A stretch of 61,157 nucleotides of DNA from Fidelibacterota bacterium (lineage in GTDB: Bacteria; Fidelibacterota; Marinisomatia; Marinisomatales; UBA1611). This document shows, one piece after another, positions 26,083 through 35,436 of the stretch (within the stretch, counting starts at the first letter, position 1; each line of letters opens with the position of its first letter). The stretch covers positions 1 through 61,157 of the forward strand of contig JABHUQ010000115.1 in NCBI GenBank assembly GCA_018658715.1, written 5' to 3'. The position numbers were made by a program, and so were the translations under genes. The notes below the pieces were generated by a model. That model did no database searches. It saw only the letters and a list, made by a program, of their open reading frames with translations, and was not told the DNA's origin.

Positions 26083-27480
26083 TTATAGACTATATCCTTT
26101 GCGATATTCTCTACCGAGATATTCATTGGCTTCATCCATATTGGTAAATTTACCTTCTTTCCCATCCCATTCTAATTTGGTACTTCTGGGCGCCATGCGA
26201 ATGGCAATATTTCCCAACAACATAGTGCTGGTGAGTTTGGCAGCATAGTCAAAATTGGATGTAGCTTGTTTACCTTCTTTAATACATTGAACCCATTCTT
26301 GATGAATCCCAGGTGACCGTTCTAATGTTTTGGGTGGTCGCTTGTATTCCTTCATAGATGTTTCTGGCACCAATCTTGGATTCCGTCCATAACATCCACA
26401 CATGATCATACCTTTATCTCCATAAAACATGATACCACCATCACCATCACCCATACGTCTGCCTGGTTCTATTCCTTCCGGACGTGGTGGCATAATGCCC
26501 CCATCAAACCAAGTCAATTTAACAGGTGGAAGTTTTCCCCGTTGTGGGAACTCATAATAAATGGTGGATGCAACAGGCCAAGATTCTCCATTAAATTTGG
26601 ATGAACTTGCAAAAACGGATGTAGGTTGATCCATTTTTAATGTATGGTAAGGAATGTCAAAAATATGTGCACCCATATCACCTAATGCACCGGTTCCAAA
26701 ATCACACCAAGCTCGCCAGTTCCAAGGTGCATAGGCAGGATGATAGGGTCTATAAGGTGCAGGACCAACCCATAAGTTCCAATCCAATGTGGGTGGAACG
26801 GATGGGATCTCCAATGGACGACTCATCCCTGTTTCCCATATGGGTCTATTGGTCCAGCAATGGACTTCGCGGACGTCACCTATGGCATCGTCTGCCAACC
26901 ATTCGCTGATTAACCGGATACCTTCCCCGGCATGGCCTTGGTTTCCCATTTGTGTGACAACACCAGCTTTATTGGCGGCGGCACTTAATTTCCTTGCTTC
27001 ATCCACAGAATGGGTGAGTGGTTTTTGGACAAAAGCATGCTTTCCTTTTTTAATAGCTGTGATAGCAGCAATGGCATGAAAGTGATCCGGTGTACTGACG
27101 GTAACAGCATCAATGTCTTTTTGTCTATCCAGCATGACTCGAAAATCTTTATATCTCGGCACTTTTGCCAAAGGATTTTCTGGTAAACCTTGCTCTTCAG
27201 CCCACTCACCTGCTTTTTTGATAGTTTCAAACATGTTTACATCGTCTACGTCACATAAGGCTACTATATTTTCTGTGGCAACACCAGCAATATCTGAGCG
27301 ACCTTTTCCACCCACGCCAATGGCAGCAATATTCAATTTATCGCTTGGAGATGTATAACCCACACCACCTAAAACATGTCTCGGAACAATTATAAATGCA
27401 GCAGCTGCTATAGAAGAATTTGCAATAAAATCTCTTCTTGAGATTGTTTTCTTCACTCCTTTTTTGATAGGTTCTTTCAT
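26083..27480 (-). CDS. Tat-exported Gfo/Idh/MocA-family oxidoreductase
   Basis: 465 residues from ATG 27480, set by a strong AAAGGAG ribosome site eight bases upstream. Tat signal 'TISRRDFIANSSIAAAAFIIVP', Rossmann motif 'AAIGVGGKGRSDI', 'VQKPLTH' as the EKP equivalent, and 'GTGALGDMGAHIFDIPYHTL' in the C-terminal domain. Closest relative in the window is the protein at 23970-25307. It is separated from the DUF1080 gene by 21 bases. Predicted to oxidise a sugar or glycoside hydroxyl in the periplasm with a bound nicotinamide cofactor. Confidence 0.88.
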   Translation of the reverse strand: MKEPIKKGVKKTISRRDFIANSSIAAAAFIIVPRHVLGGVGYTSPSDKLNIAAIGVGGKGRSDIAGVATENIVALCDVDDVNMFETIKKAGEWAEEQGLPENPLAKVPRYKDFRVMLDRQKDIDAVTVSTPDHFHAIAAITAIKKGKHAFVQKPLTHSVDEARKLSAAANKAGVVTQMGNQGHAGEGIRLISEWLADDAIGDVREVHCWTNRPIWETGMSRPLEIPSVPPTLDWNLWVGPAPYRPYHPAYAPWNWRAWCDFGTGALGDMGAHIFDIPYHTLKMDQPTSVFASSSKFNGESWPVASTIYYEFPQRGKLPPVKLTWFDGGIMPPRPEGIEPGRRMGDGDGGIMFYGDKGMIMCGCYGRNPRLVPETSMKEYKRPPKTLERSPGIHQEWVQCIKEGKQATSNFDYAAKLTSTMLLGNIAIRMAPRSTKLEWDGKEGKFTNMDEANEYLGREYRKGYSL

Positions 27481-27534
27481 AATTACTCCTTTAAAGTTGC
27501 CGGCATCTAAAAACCGAACCATCCCTTACGCCTG

Positions 27535-27939
27535 TTACCAAAATTCTTTTTTGGTTTCGGTTACGTCTCCATCTCGTTCGCCTTCTACATACAAGCCACC
27601 ATTCACTCATTCAATCTGCACCCCTAACTGTACCTAATTCAACATTCGCAATGGGTGCCCAGTCTTGAGCAAACATGGAAATGCCTGTCCCTGTTTCAGA
27701 ATGAATCATTTTATCAAAGATCAATTGATTAATCTCATATTATCGATTATTTGATTTTGGGAAAAATCATATAATCAATTGGCTTCCGTTTTTGGTGTTT
27801 TCACTCCAAGTTAATAAAGCATATTCTGATAAGTCATAGATCAAGAATGCATGACCAAAAATGACTTTATTATTGTCTATGATAAAACTATCCTCACAAT
27901 AAATTGAGCTTTCGTTTTATTCCAATCTTTTTTAATCAT
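27535..27939 (-). pseudogene. decayed gene of unknown family
   Basis: A leftward reading frame starts at ATG 27939, six bases after the stop of the isomerase/DUF1080 gene, exactly where an operon member would start. It shifts frame after about 15 codons, runs open with protein-like sequence ('NNKVIFGHAFLIYDLSEYALLTW' in part), meets a TGA, and then continues in other frames ('SETGTGISMFAQDWAP', later 'GLYVEGERDGDVTETKKEFW') to a TAA at 27537-27535. The amino-acid texture is coding-like throughout but at least three disruptions are present. I do not recognise the ancestral family. Confidence 0.55.
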
Positions 27940-27944
27940 GATTT

Positions 27945-29375
27945 TTAATCTAATTCCTTTAGAAAAATATTTCGATAAAATACTGCTGTCTCCCAATCAT
28001 GGTTTTGTAAGCCGATAAATCCTTTTTCTGCAAAATCACTGATTTTACCACGGGGTTCTGCCTTCCAATCTTGCACCTTAACGCCATTCAAATAAACAAT
28101 AATCTTGTCTCCTTTAAATGTGATAGAATAATGGTTCCATTCTCCAGCTCCTTTTGTAGCATTGGTGATTGGTGGTTCAGCATCATAGATAGCGCCAGTG
28201 CGATGAATACCGTCGCCGGGGTGATAAATTTGTACTTCGAATGAATGACCTACATAATAATTGTCATGGGGCATACTTGGAATCCTTAGAAAGATCCCAG
28301 AATTAGATCTTTCCTGATCCACCATAAATTCCAAGTCTAATGTAAAATTTCCGAGCATTTTCTTTGCATACCAAAATAAGCCCATTCCTAATTTTGATTT
28401 TAAAACACCGGTTTTATGATCTAATTCAAAATATCCAGGACCGTAATGATTCCAACCATGTTTATTAAATCGACCATTCCCACCTTGAACCAATATTTCT
28501 TCCCAATCTTTATAATGGGTTATTTCATCAATATATTTTTTCCCATCACGAATTGTTGGGACAGGATCTTTTGCAACTTCACCTTGCTCTAATTCTATTG
28601 CTAACATACCGTAATAATTTTGACGCGACAATTCTGCGAGTACATCATGCATATTTGCTTTTCCCTGACCAAATGGAACTGTGTTTGCTTTCTTATTACC
28701 GATCTCATCTAAATCTTCTAGATGGATATCTAAAATTCGCCCTTCCAATAATCGTAATCCTTCCACTACATTTAGTCCTGTGCGCATCCAATGGCCAATA
28801 TCAGCACAAGCACCAATTCGTTCGTCTAAACCGCGAATATGATCTAAAACCGTCTGTGGATGGGCATATTTTGAAGGGTATGGATGGTTGTGGATGGCTA
28901 CCTGAATATTGAATTTCTTGACCATTTTTTCAATGATGGAATAATCATCATATTTCGGTTCGGTAATAACAGTTCGAATTCCCATTTTTTTCGCAAATTC
29001 GAAAACAACTTTCACACTTTCTTCATTATTATTAAAGCCCACCACGCCATAGGCTATAAGTTTAATATCGTGATCTTTAAGTGCTTGTTTTACTTCTGCT
29101 ATTTGATCGTTAGACATATTGTGGCCAAACCGTCCATTCGAATTTTTTTTATCTAATACTTGTCCTGGATATGCTTGTAAATAATGAAGATCAAGGTCTT
29201 GCATCATGTCCAACATTTCATAGAAAGAAAACTTCCGAAATGTCCATGCTTGAGAACCCAATTTCAAATCTTGAATCCTAGCTTCAGAATAATCGGTGGT
29301 AACCGAAGCAGATTCAGCACTAAGTGGCAACACAAAAAGCACAGCCATTAAGATTAATAATATTTTTTTTTTCAT
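27945..29375 (-). CDS. exported fusion of sugar isomerase/epimerase-type TIM barrel and DUF1080
   Basis: 476 residues. Signal peptide (about 1-22). Residues about 30-285 are a xylose-isomerase-like/AP-endonuclease-2 TIM barrel: 'LKLGSQAWTFRKFSFYEML', 'QVAIHNHPYPSKYAHP', 'GACADIGHWMRTG' and 'DIHLEDLDEIG', with His/Asp/Glu positions able to hold a metal. Residues about 290-476 are a DUF1080 domain with 'SGIFLRIPS', 'GHSFEVQIYHP' and 'FYRNIFLKELD' at the end. Joining an isomerase/epimerase barrel and a keto-sugar hydrolase on one exported chain suggests consecutive steps on one substrate. It follows a Gfo/Idh/MocA gene by 43 bases. Confidence 0.85.
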   Translation of the reverse strand: MKKKILLILMAVLFVLPLSAESASVTTDYSEARIQDLKLGSQAWTFRKFSFYEMLDMMQDLDLHYLQAYPGQVLDKKNSNGRFGHNMSNDQIAEVKQALKDHDIKLIAYGVVGFNNNEESVKVVFEFAKKMGIRTVITEPKYDDYSIIEKMVKKFNIQVAIHNHPYPSKYAHPQTVLDHIRGLDERIGACADIGHWMRTGLNVVEGLRLLEGRILDIHLEDLDEIGNKKANTVPFGQGKANMHDVLAELSRQNYYGMLAIELEQGEVAKDPVPTIRDGKKYIDEITHYKDWEEILVQGGNGRFNKHGWNHYGPGYFELDHKTGVLKSKLGMGLFWYAKKMLGNFTLDLEFMVDQERSNSGIFLRIPSMPHDNYYVGHSFEVQIYHPGDGIHRTGAIYDAEPPITNATKGAGEWNHYSITFKGDKIIVYLNGVKVQDWKAEPRGKISDFAEKGFIGLQNHDWETAVFYRNIFLKELD

Positions 29376-29418
29376 TTCTTTACCTTTGGGTTTGCATTAC
29401 TTCTATGAATGTTTTGAA

Positions 29419-30666
29419 TCATTTTTTTGGGTTCCACTCACCTTTAGCAACAGCCGGAATAAATGTATCCAGATTATCTGGTGGGAATTTGATAGTTTTC
29501 CCTTGTTCTGCACTCATATAAGCCGTCATTAATAATTCTGTTACATTTACACCATCGCTGAAATTTTCTTCTGGACGTTTCCCAGCCAAAAAGGATTCCA
29601 CCATGTGACGGTTTTCTGCTGTATATCCATAAACTTCCTCTTCGCTAGAGACAACGGGCATGACACCAGATTCGGCGTTTTGTTTCTCCACCATATCTTC
29701 ACCTTGATTTCCCGAAACTTCACGGCTAAAAAACAATTTTAAGTCTGTATCCAACGTATTCATAAACATGGAATATTCTGGTCCGAATAATTCCATGCTC
29801 AAACGAAGACCTGCTCCCACAAAACACCAAGATGTGGTCGTTTCTACCACAAGCTTTTGTCCATCTTCTGTTTCATATTCGATTAATGAACGAGCAAAAT
29901 CTTCAGACGGACGATTTCGATAATCTAACTTACCACCACTGGATTTGGCTAATTGATCCGCATATTTTTCCTGCTGCCATTTCAGGCATGATGCATACGC
30001 TTGAACGCTAATAGGTTTAAGTGACTCCCTTGGTGCACCCGGTTCGGTAAGTACAAATCGTGCTTCTTCGACTGAATGGCACATCATATCATTTAATACA
30101 CCACCACCTTGCAATTCACCTTCCCAAAACCATGGCATATGTGGCCCACTATGTTCTTCGGCTGTTCTGGCCAAATAAGGTCGTCCTGTTGCTTTTGCCG
30201 CACGCTCCCAGATGATTTCTTTTCCACGGGTCACCGGTGGTGAGAAAACTTGATTTTCTAAATAGCCATCCAACAGATTCGCTCTTTGAGCAAGTTCTAA
30301 CACTTTTTTAGCTTCGGCTACATTACGTCCCAAGGGCTTTTCGCAAGCAATACCAATGAGTTCACCCACACCACTTTCAATGGCATTAACAATTTCTTCC
30401 ATTGTATCAATTCGGGTAAAATTAGGAGAGCAAATCCAAAGTGCATGAATATTGGGATCTGCAATCATATCCGTAATTGTATTGTATGCTTTGGCATTAC
30501 CTACACCAAGTTTTTGAGCCAAAGCAGCTGATTCTTCCGCGGAAGCTTTCGTCCGAGACATGACGCCCAAAATATCTGCATTCCGCACGGCAACAAATGA
30601 TTGAATATGAAATTTGGTAATAAAACCTCCTCCAATAAATCCAATGCCAATTCGATTTTTATTCAC
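29419..30666 (-). CDS. cytoplasmic Gfo/Idh/MocA-family oxidoreductase
   Basis: 415 residues starting at GTG 30666. It has no signal peptide, unlike the other three in the locus. Rossmann motif 'GIGFIGGGFITKFH' at about 5-18; 'ACEKPLGRN' keeps the canonical EKP near 108; 'GGGVLNDMMCHSVEEARFVL' is the C-terminal sheet motif. NAD(P)-dependent oxidation or reduction of a sugar or inositol-like substrate in the cytoplasm is the family role. Immediately after the transporter gene (53 bases), so it may act on the imported product. Confidence 0.85.
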   Translation of the reverse strand: MNKNRIGIGFIGGGFITKFHIQSFVAVRNADILGVMSRTKASAEESAALAQKLGVGNAKAYNTITDMIADPNIHALWICSPNFTRIDTMEEIVNAIESGVGELIGIACEKPLGRNVAEAKKVLELAQRANLLDGYLENQVFSPPVTRGKEIIWERAAKATGRPYLARTAEEHSGPHMPWFWEGELQGGGVLNDMMCHSVEEARFVLTEPGAPRESLKPISVQAYASCLKWQQEKYADQLAKSSGGKLDYRNRPSEDFARSLIEYETEDGQKLVVETTTSWCFVGAGLRLSMELFGPEYSMFMNTLDTDLKLFFSREVSGNQGEDMVEKQNAESGVMPVVSSEEEVYGYTAENRHMVESFLAGKRPEENFSDGVNVTELLMTAYMSAEQGKTIKFPPDNLDTFIPAVAKGEWNPKK

Positions 30667-30719
30667 TATTAATATTCCTTTATCTTTTTCAATATTATTC
30701 CTACTAATAATAATTCTCT

Positions 30720-31997
30720 TTAATTATTTTGAAATAGTGTTTTTTGCACTTCTGATTCTTCTCGAAATGATGTGTAAAAATATATAGTTGTTAGAATGCT
30801 CAATCCTGCAATCGTATACCAGAAATTAGAAAAATCAAATACACCATTTACGGTATAGTATTCTTGCAAAAACCCAGATAGCCAACCGCCGATAACTGGC
30901 CCTCCTCCTAAAATAATAATTCCAAATACCGTTTGGGCAGAATGACGAATATCTTTATCCGTAATACGGTCCACATACATAAATGCGGTCGCAAAGAAAA
31001 AGGCAAAACAAATGCCGTGTAATGCTTGACTGATAACGATTAGCCAAACGGGCAATGATTCTGTACCAAATACGGCGTATCGGGAAAAATAGGCTATGGT
31101 ACCGATGGTAATCACCTTACGAAACCCTAAATTTTTTAGAAAATATCCCAAATAGACCATTGTAAGAATTTCAGCAAATTGACCAATCGTCATAGCCGGA
31201 CCTATTTGACTATCTTTCAATCCAATGTGAGACAGAAATGGTCCAGCTTGGATAAAGTAAATCTGATGTACAATACTTATCGCTAAGCTAGCAATAACCA
31301 ATGTTGTGAATGATGGTTTATTAAATAATTGAAATGCTTTTTTGAATGCCAGTTTTTCCACAGCATCCGCTTTGGGTGGTGTGTGTGGAAGAAGGAAACA
31401 ATAAGCCGCATAAAAAATGGAAATCCCGCCAGAAAATTTTAATGCATCTGCCAATCGTGCTGTTACATCTGGTACTTCTGATCCCACAAAAAAAGGTGGC
31501 ATCCATTGAAAGGATAATCCTGTTTGTAGCCATATCATGGGAAAGGCCCAACTGGCGACAATCCAACCAATAGTTCCCCAAACACGAATCTTAGGGAAAT
31601 CATTATCTTGATCATCAATATGGAAAAATGTGATTGAATTAGTTAATGCAATAGTTGGCATATAAACAATGCTGTAAGCAATAGAAAGAATTAGCCAAGC
31701 AGAATATGTCGTTTGCAAAGATGTATACCACTTTAACACACCACCAACTAACATAAGTACTGCCAAGAATTTTTCTGTACTAAAATAACGATCCGCCAAT
31801 TGTCCAGCAATGAATGGAGCAAATGCAGCGCCCAGCGACCCTGCCAAGCCCAAGATCATACCAATTTGTGTCCCAGTGAATCCCAATCCACCTTCTGCAA
31901 CACCCGCTGATAAATATCGTGCTGTTAAAGGAAGCCAAGCTCCCCATAATGCATATTGGAGGAACATCATTCCGCTTAATCGTGTGGATTTATTCAT
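30720..31997 (-). CDS. MFS transporter, nucleoside/sugar:H+ symporter family
   Basis: 425 residues with about twelve transmembrane segments. 'MMFLQYALWGAWLPLTARYL' at the start and 'PTIALTNSITFFH', 'FPKIRVWGTIGWI' in the first half are typical of the NupG/XapB-like MFS branch, which also contains many uncharacterised sugar carriers of the FCB group. A strong AAGGAGA ribosome site lies five bases before ATG 31997. First gene of the leftward sugar locus, so it probably imports the sugar or keto-sugar produced in the periplasm. Confidence 0.8.
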   Translation of the reverse strand: MNKSTRLSGMMFLQYALWGAWLPLTARYLSAGVAEGGLGFTGTQIGMILGLAGSLGAAFAPFIAGQLADRYFSTEKFLAVLMLVGGVLKWYTSLQTTYSAWLILSIAYSIVYMPTIALTNSITFFHIDDQDNDFPKIRVWGTIGWIVASWAFPMIWLQTGLSFQWMPPFFVGSEVPDVTARLADALKFSGGISIFYAAYCFLLPHTPPKADAVEKLAFKKAFQLFNKPSFTTLVIASLAISIVHQIYFIQAGPFLSHIGLKDSQIGPAMTIGQFAEILTMVYLGYFLKNLGFRKVITIGTIAYFSRYAVFGTESLPVWLIVISQALHGICFAFFFATAFMYVDRITDKDIRHSAQTVFGIIILGGGPVIGGWLSGFLQEYYTVNGVFDFSNFWYTIAGLSILTTIYFYTSFREESEVQKTLFQNN

Positions 31998-32234
31998 TAC
32001 ATCTCCTTATTTAATTACATATTTCAGCCACAGATGACCAGTATGGATTAGTGATTATGGAAATACTTTCATAAAGAAAATGCCAACTGGCCAGGATTCG
32101 AATTGTAATTAATCCATATAACTGAAAAGAATTATAATTGATAAAGTTGTTGGGTGATTTTTCCATGATTTATTTAGTCGCGTTTTTAAAATTGATCACT
32201 AAAGATACAAAGTACGATTCTATTTATGTAGATT

Positions 32235-33350
32235 TTATTTTCGTTTATCAATTGTAATAGTATCAATTTGATCTCCTTTAATATCAATCACATTTAGTAT
32301 AGCTGTATTCATATTTACATCGGTTAGGATATAGTGTTCTGTTTTAATAGCTTTTACTGTTTCGGGTTGAATTGCATCTATATCATATAAACTTGCGCCG
32401 CCACCTGCAGTTGTAATATAATGTGTCCCTCCACTCAAAGCATGATGATAATGGTGATCATGACCACTAAATACAACTTGGACACCATGTCGTTCAAAAA
32501 TATCACCCCAAAATTTTCGTCTCATTTTCGTGCCCTCGACCCGACTTTTCTTTACACTAATAAGTGGTTTATGAAAATAGACAAATATAAATCCTGCATC
32601 ATCGTGAAGATTGAGTGTGCGCTCTAACCATTCTTTTTGTTTTTTGAAATAAGCGATTTCATGATTACCCCAAAAATACCTGCGGTTTTGCTTTTTCAAA
32701 TATTTCGGTGTTTGATATTGAATTCCTTCTAAATCGAGAGAAATGAATAACGCATCACCCACACTAAAACTATAATATCGTTCATTATTTGGTAGATTAA
32801 AAAAATCATAATAATATGGAGAATCTTTTTCATGATTTCCTAAAGCCGGGAAATATGGAATAGATTGCATCAAATTTTTAGTCACATCAAAAAATGTTTC
32901 CCAATGATGTATATCAAGTCCATTCCCAACCATGTCACCAGTGTTTAAAACAAATAATGGTTTATTTTTAAGAATACGACCTACATGTTTACTGTGAACA
33001 TCATGGCGAGACCGTGTATCTCCTAAAACAGCGAATTGGAACGGTTTTATTTCTTTAGGAAATGTTGTAAATGTTCCCATTTGTTCAGGTATACCTTTTC
33101 CCCCTATATCATAGGAATATTCCGTATCTGGTTTCAAGCTAGATAAAATCATTTCATGATTTTCATATTGAGGGATTATTTGGTTTTTCCCGGATTTTTG
33201 AATCATAAACGAATTGGATTTTAATGTTGCCCAACAAACTACAGCAGAATGATTAGTCACATTTTGAATATATGGTCCAATTGCAATTGTTGATTTTGCC
33301 TGTCCAAATAGATGCATAGACAGAAAGATGTTCAATAGTAAATATTTCAT
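32235..33350 (-). CDS. exported purple-acid-phosphatase-like metallophosphoesterase
   Basis: 371 residues. Signal peptide about 1-17. A short fibronectin-III-like N-domain (about 22-96; 'IGPYIQNVTNHSAVVCWAT') precedes the phosphatase domain with GDTR at 110-113, TGDMV at 137-141, GNHE at 171-174, 'YFHKP' near 259 and 'SGHDHHYHH' near 296-304: the five blocks that bind the two metals. It lacks the long N-terminal sandwich domains of the homologue at 9425-11752. Single gene on the - strand; its 5' region is shared with the divergent + strand outer-membrane module. Confidence 0.82.
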   Translation of the reverse strand: MKYLLLNIFLSMHLFGQAKSTIAIGPYIQNVTNHSAVVCWATLKSNSFMIQKSGKNQIIPQYENHEMILSSLKPDTEYSYDIGGKGIPEQMGTFTTFPKEIKPFQFAVLGDTRSRHDVHSKHVGRILKNKPLFVLNTGDMVGNGLDIHHWETFFDVTKNLMQSIPYFPALGNHEKDSPYYYDFFNLPNNERYYSFSVGDALFISLDLEGIQYQTPKYLKKQNRRYFWGNHEIAYFKKQKEWLERTLNLHDDAGFIFVYFHKPLISVKKSRVEGTKMRRKFWGDIFERHGVQVVFSGHDHHYHHALSGGTHYITTAGGGASLYDIDAIQPETVKAIKTEHYILTDVNMNTAILNVIDIKGDQIDTITIDKRK

Positions 33351-33664
33351 ATAATCCTTATTTTATTACTAATTATTGTTATCATATTTAAAATAAATAT
33401 TATTGATATCTATTTTGAAAATTGAATTATTGAATCGGGAATCTATTAATATTACTTTGAAGAGTCGAGTCAATAAGTGATTTTTTTCTCGAATTTTTCT
33501 ATCTCTTCCTTCTCTCAATTTAGTATTATACTTCTATTATTTGCTTAACCTAACTCCTAATAGACACCCCCTAAATTATTAGAGCCATCATACCAATTAA
33601 TAAGTTATTGACATAAATTATTAATTAAAGGTACATTGTCAGACTAAGGAGTGTAGAAAATCTA
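33351..33664. other. divergent intergenic region
   Basis: 314 bases, very AT-rich, between the leftward phosphatase and the rightward beta-barrel gene. It contains the promoter candidate at 33608-33637. No RNA gene, repeat or credible open reading frame is seen in the rest. Confidence 0.5.
33608..33637 (+). promoter_or_regulatory. sigma-70-type promoter candidate
   Basis: TTGACA at 33608-33613 and TACATT at 33632-33637 with an 18-base spacer. A start point near 33644 would give a short leader before ATG 33665, with AGGAG in between. It would drive the outer-membrane module that begins at 33665. Bacteroidetes-type promoters differ from this consensus, so use of this one depends on the phylum. 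Confidence 0.4.
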
Positions 33665-34357
33665 ATGAATAATAAACTAAGGTCAGTTTACCTTGTATTA
33701 ATTATATTGATTACTTGCGTAAGCAACCTATTGATTGCGAAAGGGGGATTTTCTGGAGGTATAGGTATTGGTATGCCGGTAGGCGGTCTAAGCAATTGGT
33801 ATTCTATAACGCCTAAGCTAACCCTCACTTATTATAACAATCCAAACCCTGATACTCGCGTTTTGGTTGAAACACATTTTCAAAAATTTACAGATGGTTT
33901 TATAGAGGATCGTGATTTCCAATGGCTCATTGATTATCAATATTATCCCAGTCCCGAAGCGAAAGCAAACATGACCTGGAATGATTTTATTTTAAAGATT
34001 CAACAAAAATGGCATCGTTACGATGGATTAAGTTCATCTTTTTCGCCATTCTTCTCTTATGGATTTGGCCTTTATAATTATACTCAGAAAGTGAGTGGCC
34101 TTGTTTACCCTGGGCAATCCACCACACCATTGGATCAAACTTTTTTACTTAACACCATAAAAGATAGACGAGTTGCTTGGGGTGCATTAGCCGGTATAGG
34201 TGGTGATTTAAATATCGGAAATAAAATGACTTTAATCATAAACCTAGAATATCATGCTGCAATTGGGTATTTACGTGCATTTGAAGACTGGGGTCTATAT
34301 GAAGTATTTCCAATTCAATTTTTATCTTTTGATATTGGGGTTGGTTACGATTTATAA
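33665..34357 (+). CDS. putative outer-membrane beta-barrel protein
   Basis: 230 residues. A signal peptide (about 1-26) precedes alternating hydrophobic/aromatic strands ('ITPKLTLTYYNN', 'TRVLVETHFQKF', 'FSPFFSYGFGLYNY', 'MTLIINLEYHAAIGY') and a terminal 'FLSFDIGVGYDL', the pattern of small eight-strand porin-like barrels. No family recognised. AGGAG lies 13 bases upstream of the ATG, which is a long spacing. The next gene follows after 28 bases. Confidence 0.55.
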   Translation: MNNKLRSVYLVLIILITCVSNLLIAKGGFSGGIGIGMPVGGLSNWYSITPKLTLTYYNNPNPDTRVLVETHFQKFTDGFIEDRDFQWLIDYQYYPSPEAKANMTWNDFILKIQQKWHRYDGLSSSFSPFFSYGFGLYNYTQKVSGLVYPGQSTTPLDQTFLLNTIKDRRVAWGALAGIGGDLNIGNKMTLIINLEYHAAIGYLRAFEDWGLYEVFPIQFLSFDIGVGYDL

Positions 34358-34385
34358 ATTTCTAAAATAAAAAAAAGGAGGACAT

Positions 34386-35372
34386 ATGAAAAAAGTGATA
34401 ACTGCTTTACTCTTTGTGTCTATGACAATGGCGCAGGGTTGGCACGAAACTTTCGACACGGATGCAACACCCAGTGACGAAGGTGTTTTCACATGTGATT
34501 ATACATGGGCCTGGTGGGCAGGTTGGGGCAATGCTCAAATATCAGATGGCACCTTAACACTATGGGCAACTGATGATCCATTTGGTGAGGTAACTTGCTG
34601 GATTCAGATTGATGAAACCATGAATGCTGAGACAGTCATTACGCCTGAAGATTTCACTGCTTATGTCAAAATGAAATTTGAGTCACCTGAACCAGATTTA
34701 GAAGGTGGAGGCGATGGCCTACACCTTGTTGTTGCTGCAAGTGAAACATTCATAAGTGACGTTAATCTTTATACGGCTGTTGTAAGTCCAACTGGAATTA
34801 CAGGTTCCTTCCATTTCGCCACTGGCGCTTTTGGAGGACCTGTTGAAGGACCTGGCGCAGCCTATGATGTATGGTTCTGGATGAAAGTTCAAGCCCTTGG
34901 AAATGATGTGTCAGTTTGGACATTCGCTGATGGTTCAGCTCCAAGTGATGAGCCTCAATGGACATATGGGACAGATGAGGTTGATGCTCCATTACCATCT
35001 CTAATCATGGCTTTTACAGGTGATCATGCAGACGCAACTGTTAGTATTGATGATGTTTATTACAACATGGAGCCTGAATTAGATGTTAATGACTATGTTG
35101 CTACTCCAGGACAATTTCATTTAGCTCAAAACTATCCAAACCCATTCAACCCTGAAACAAATATTCAATTTACAGTACCAAATAACAATCATGTTCGTAT
35201 AACTGTATTTGATATTTTAGGGAATGAAGTGTCCACACTTATTGATGCTAATATTCAAGCTGGTACACATACGGTGAGTTGGAATGCATCACATATGCCT
35301 TCCGGTATTTACTTCTATCACATAGAAGCAACGGGTTTTAACCAAACTCGGAAACTTACTCTCATTAAATAA
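34386..35372 (+). CDS. secreted protein with C-terminal sorting domain
   Basis: 328 residues. Signal peptide about 1-16 (cut after TMAQ). Residues about 20-235 look like a concanavalin/laminin-G-like beta-sandwich, rich in Trp, Asp and Gly ('TWAWWAGWGNAQISDGTL', 'GDGLHLVVAAS', 'VDAPLPSLIMAFTGDH'). Residues about 245-328 are a type IX-type sorting domain: 'FHLAQNYPNPFNPETNIQF', 'GNEVSTLID', 'PSGIYFYHIEA', ending 'TRKLTLIK'. A strong AAGGAGG ribosome site precedes the ATG. A strong terminator lies right after the stop. Binding or structural role at the surface; function unknown. Confidence 0.75.
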   Translation: MKKVITALLFVSMTMAQGWHETFDTDATPSDEGVFTCDYTWAWWAGWGNAQISDGTLTLWATDDPFGEVTCWIQIDETMNAETVITPEDFTAYVKMKFESPEPDLEGGGDGLHLVVAASETFISDVNLYTAVVSPTGITGSFHFATGAFGGPVEGPGAAYDVWFWMKVQALGNDVSVWTFADGSAPSDEPQWTYGTDEVDAPLPSLIMAFTGDHADATVSIDDVYYNMEPELDVNDYVATPGQFHLAQNYPNPFNPETNIQFTVPNNNHVRITVFDILGNEVSTLIDANIQAGTHTVSWNASHMPSGIYFYHIEATGFNQTRKLTLIK

Positions 35373-35376
35373 TCTT

Positions 35377-35413
35377 TAAGAGCCCACCGACAGTGCCGGT
35401 GGGCTCTTTTTGT
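35377..35413 (+). terminator. rho-independent terminator
   Basis: Eleven-base-pair GC-rich stem AGAGCCCACCG / CGGTGGGCTCT with a short loop, followed by TTTTTG, beginning seven bases after the stop of the sorting-domain gene. It separates that gene from the TonB receptor gene, whose ATG lies 24 bases later, so the receptor may have a promoter within or after the hairpin or depend on read-through. Confidence 0.85.
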
Positions 35414-35436
35414 AAAATCTATTTATTGGATATTCG

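Noticed and set aside
32131-32136. TATAAT on the - strand upstream of the MFS gene
   Set aside because: No acceptable -35 element at a 16-18 base spacing, so it was not listed as a promoter.
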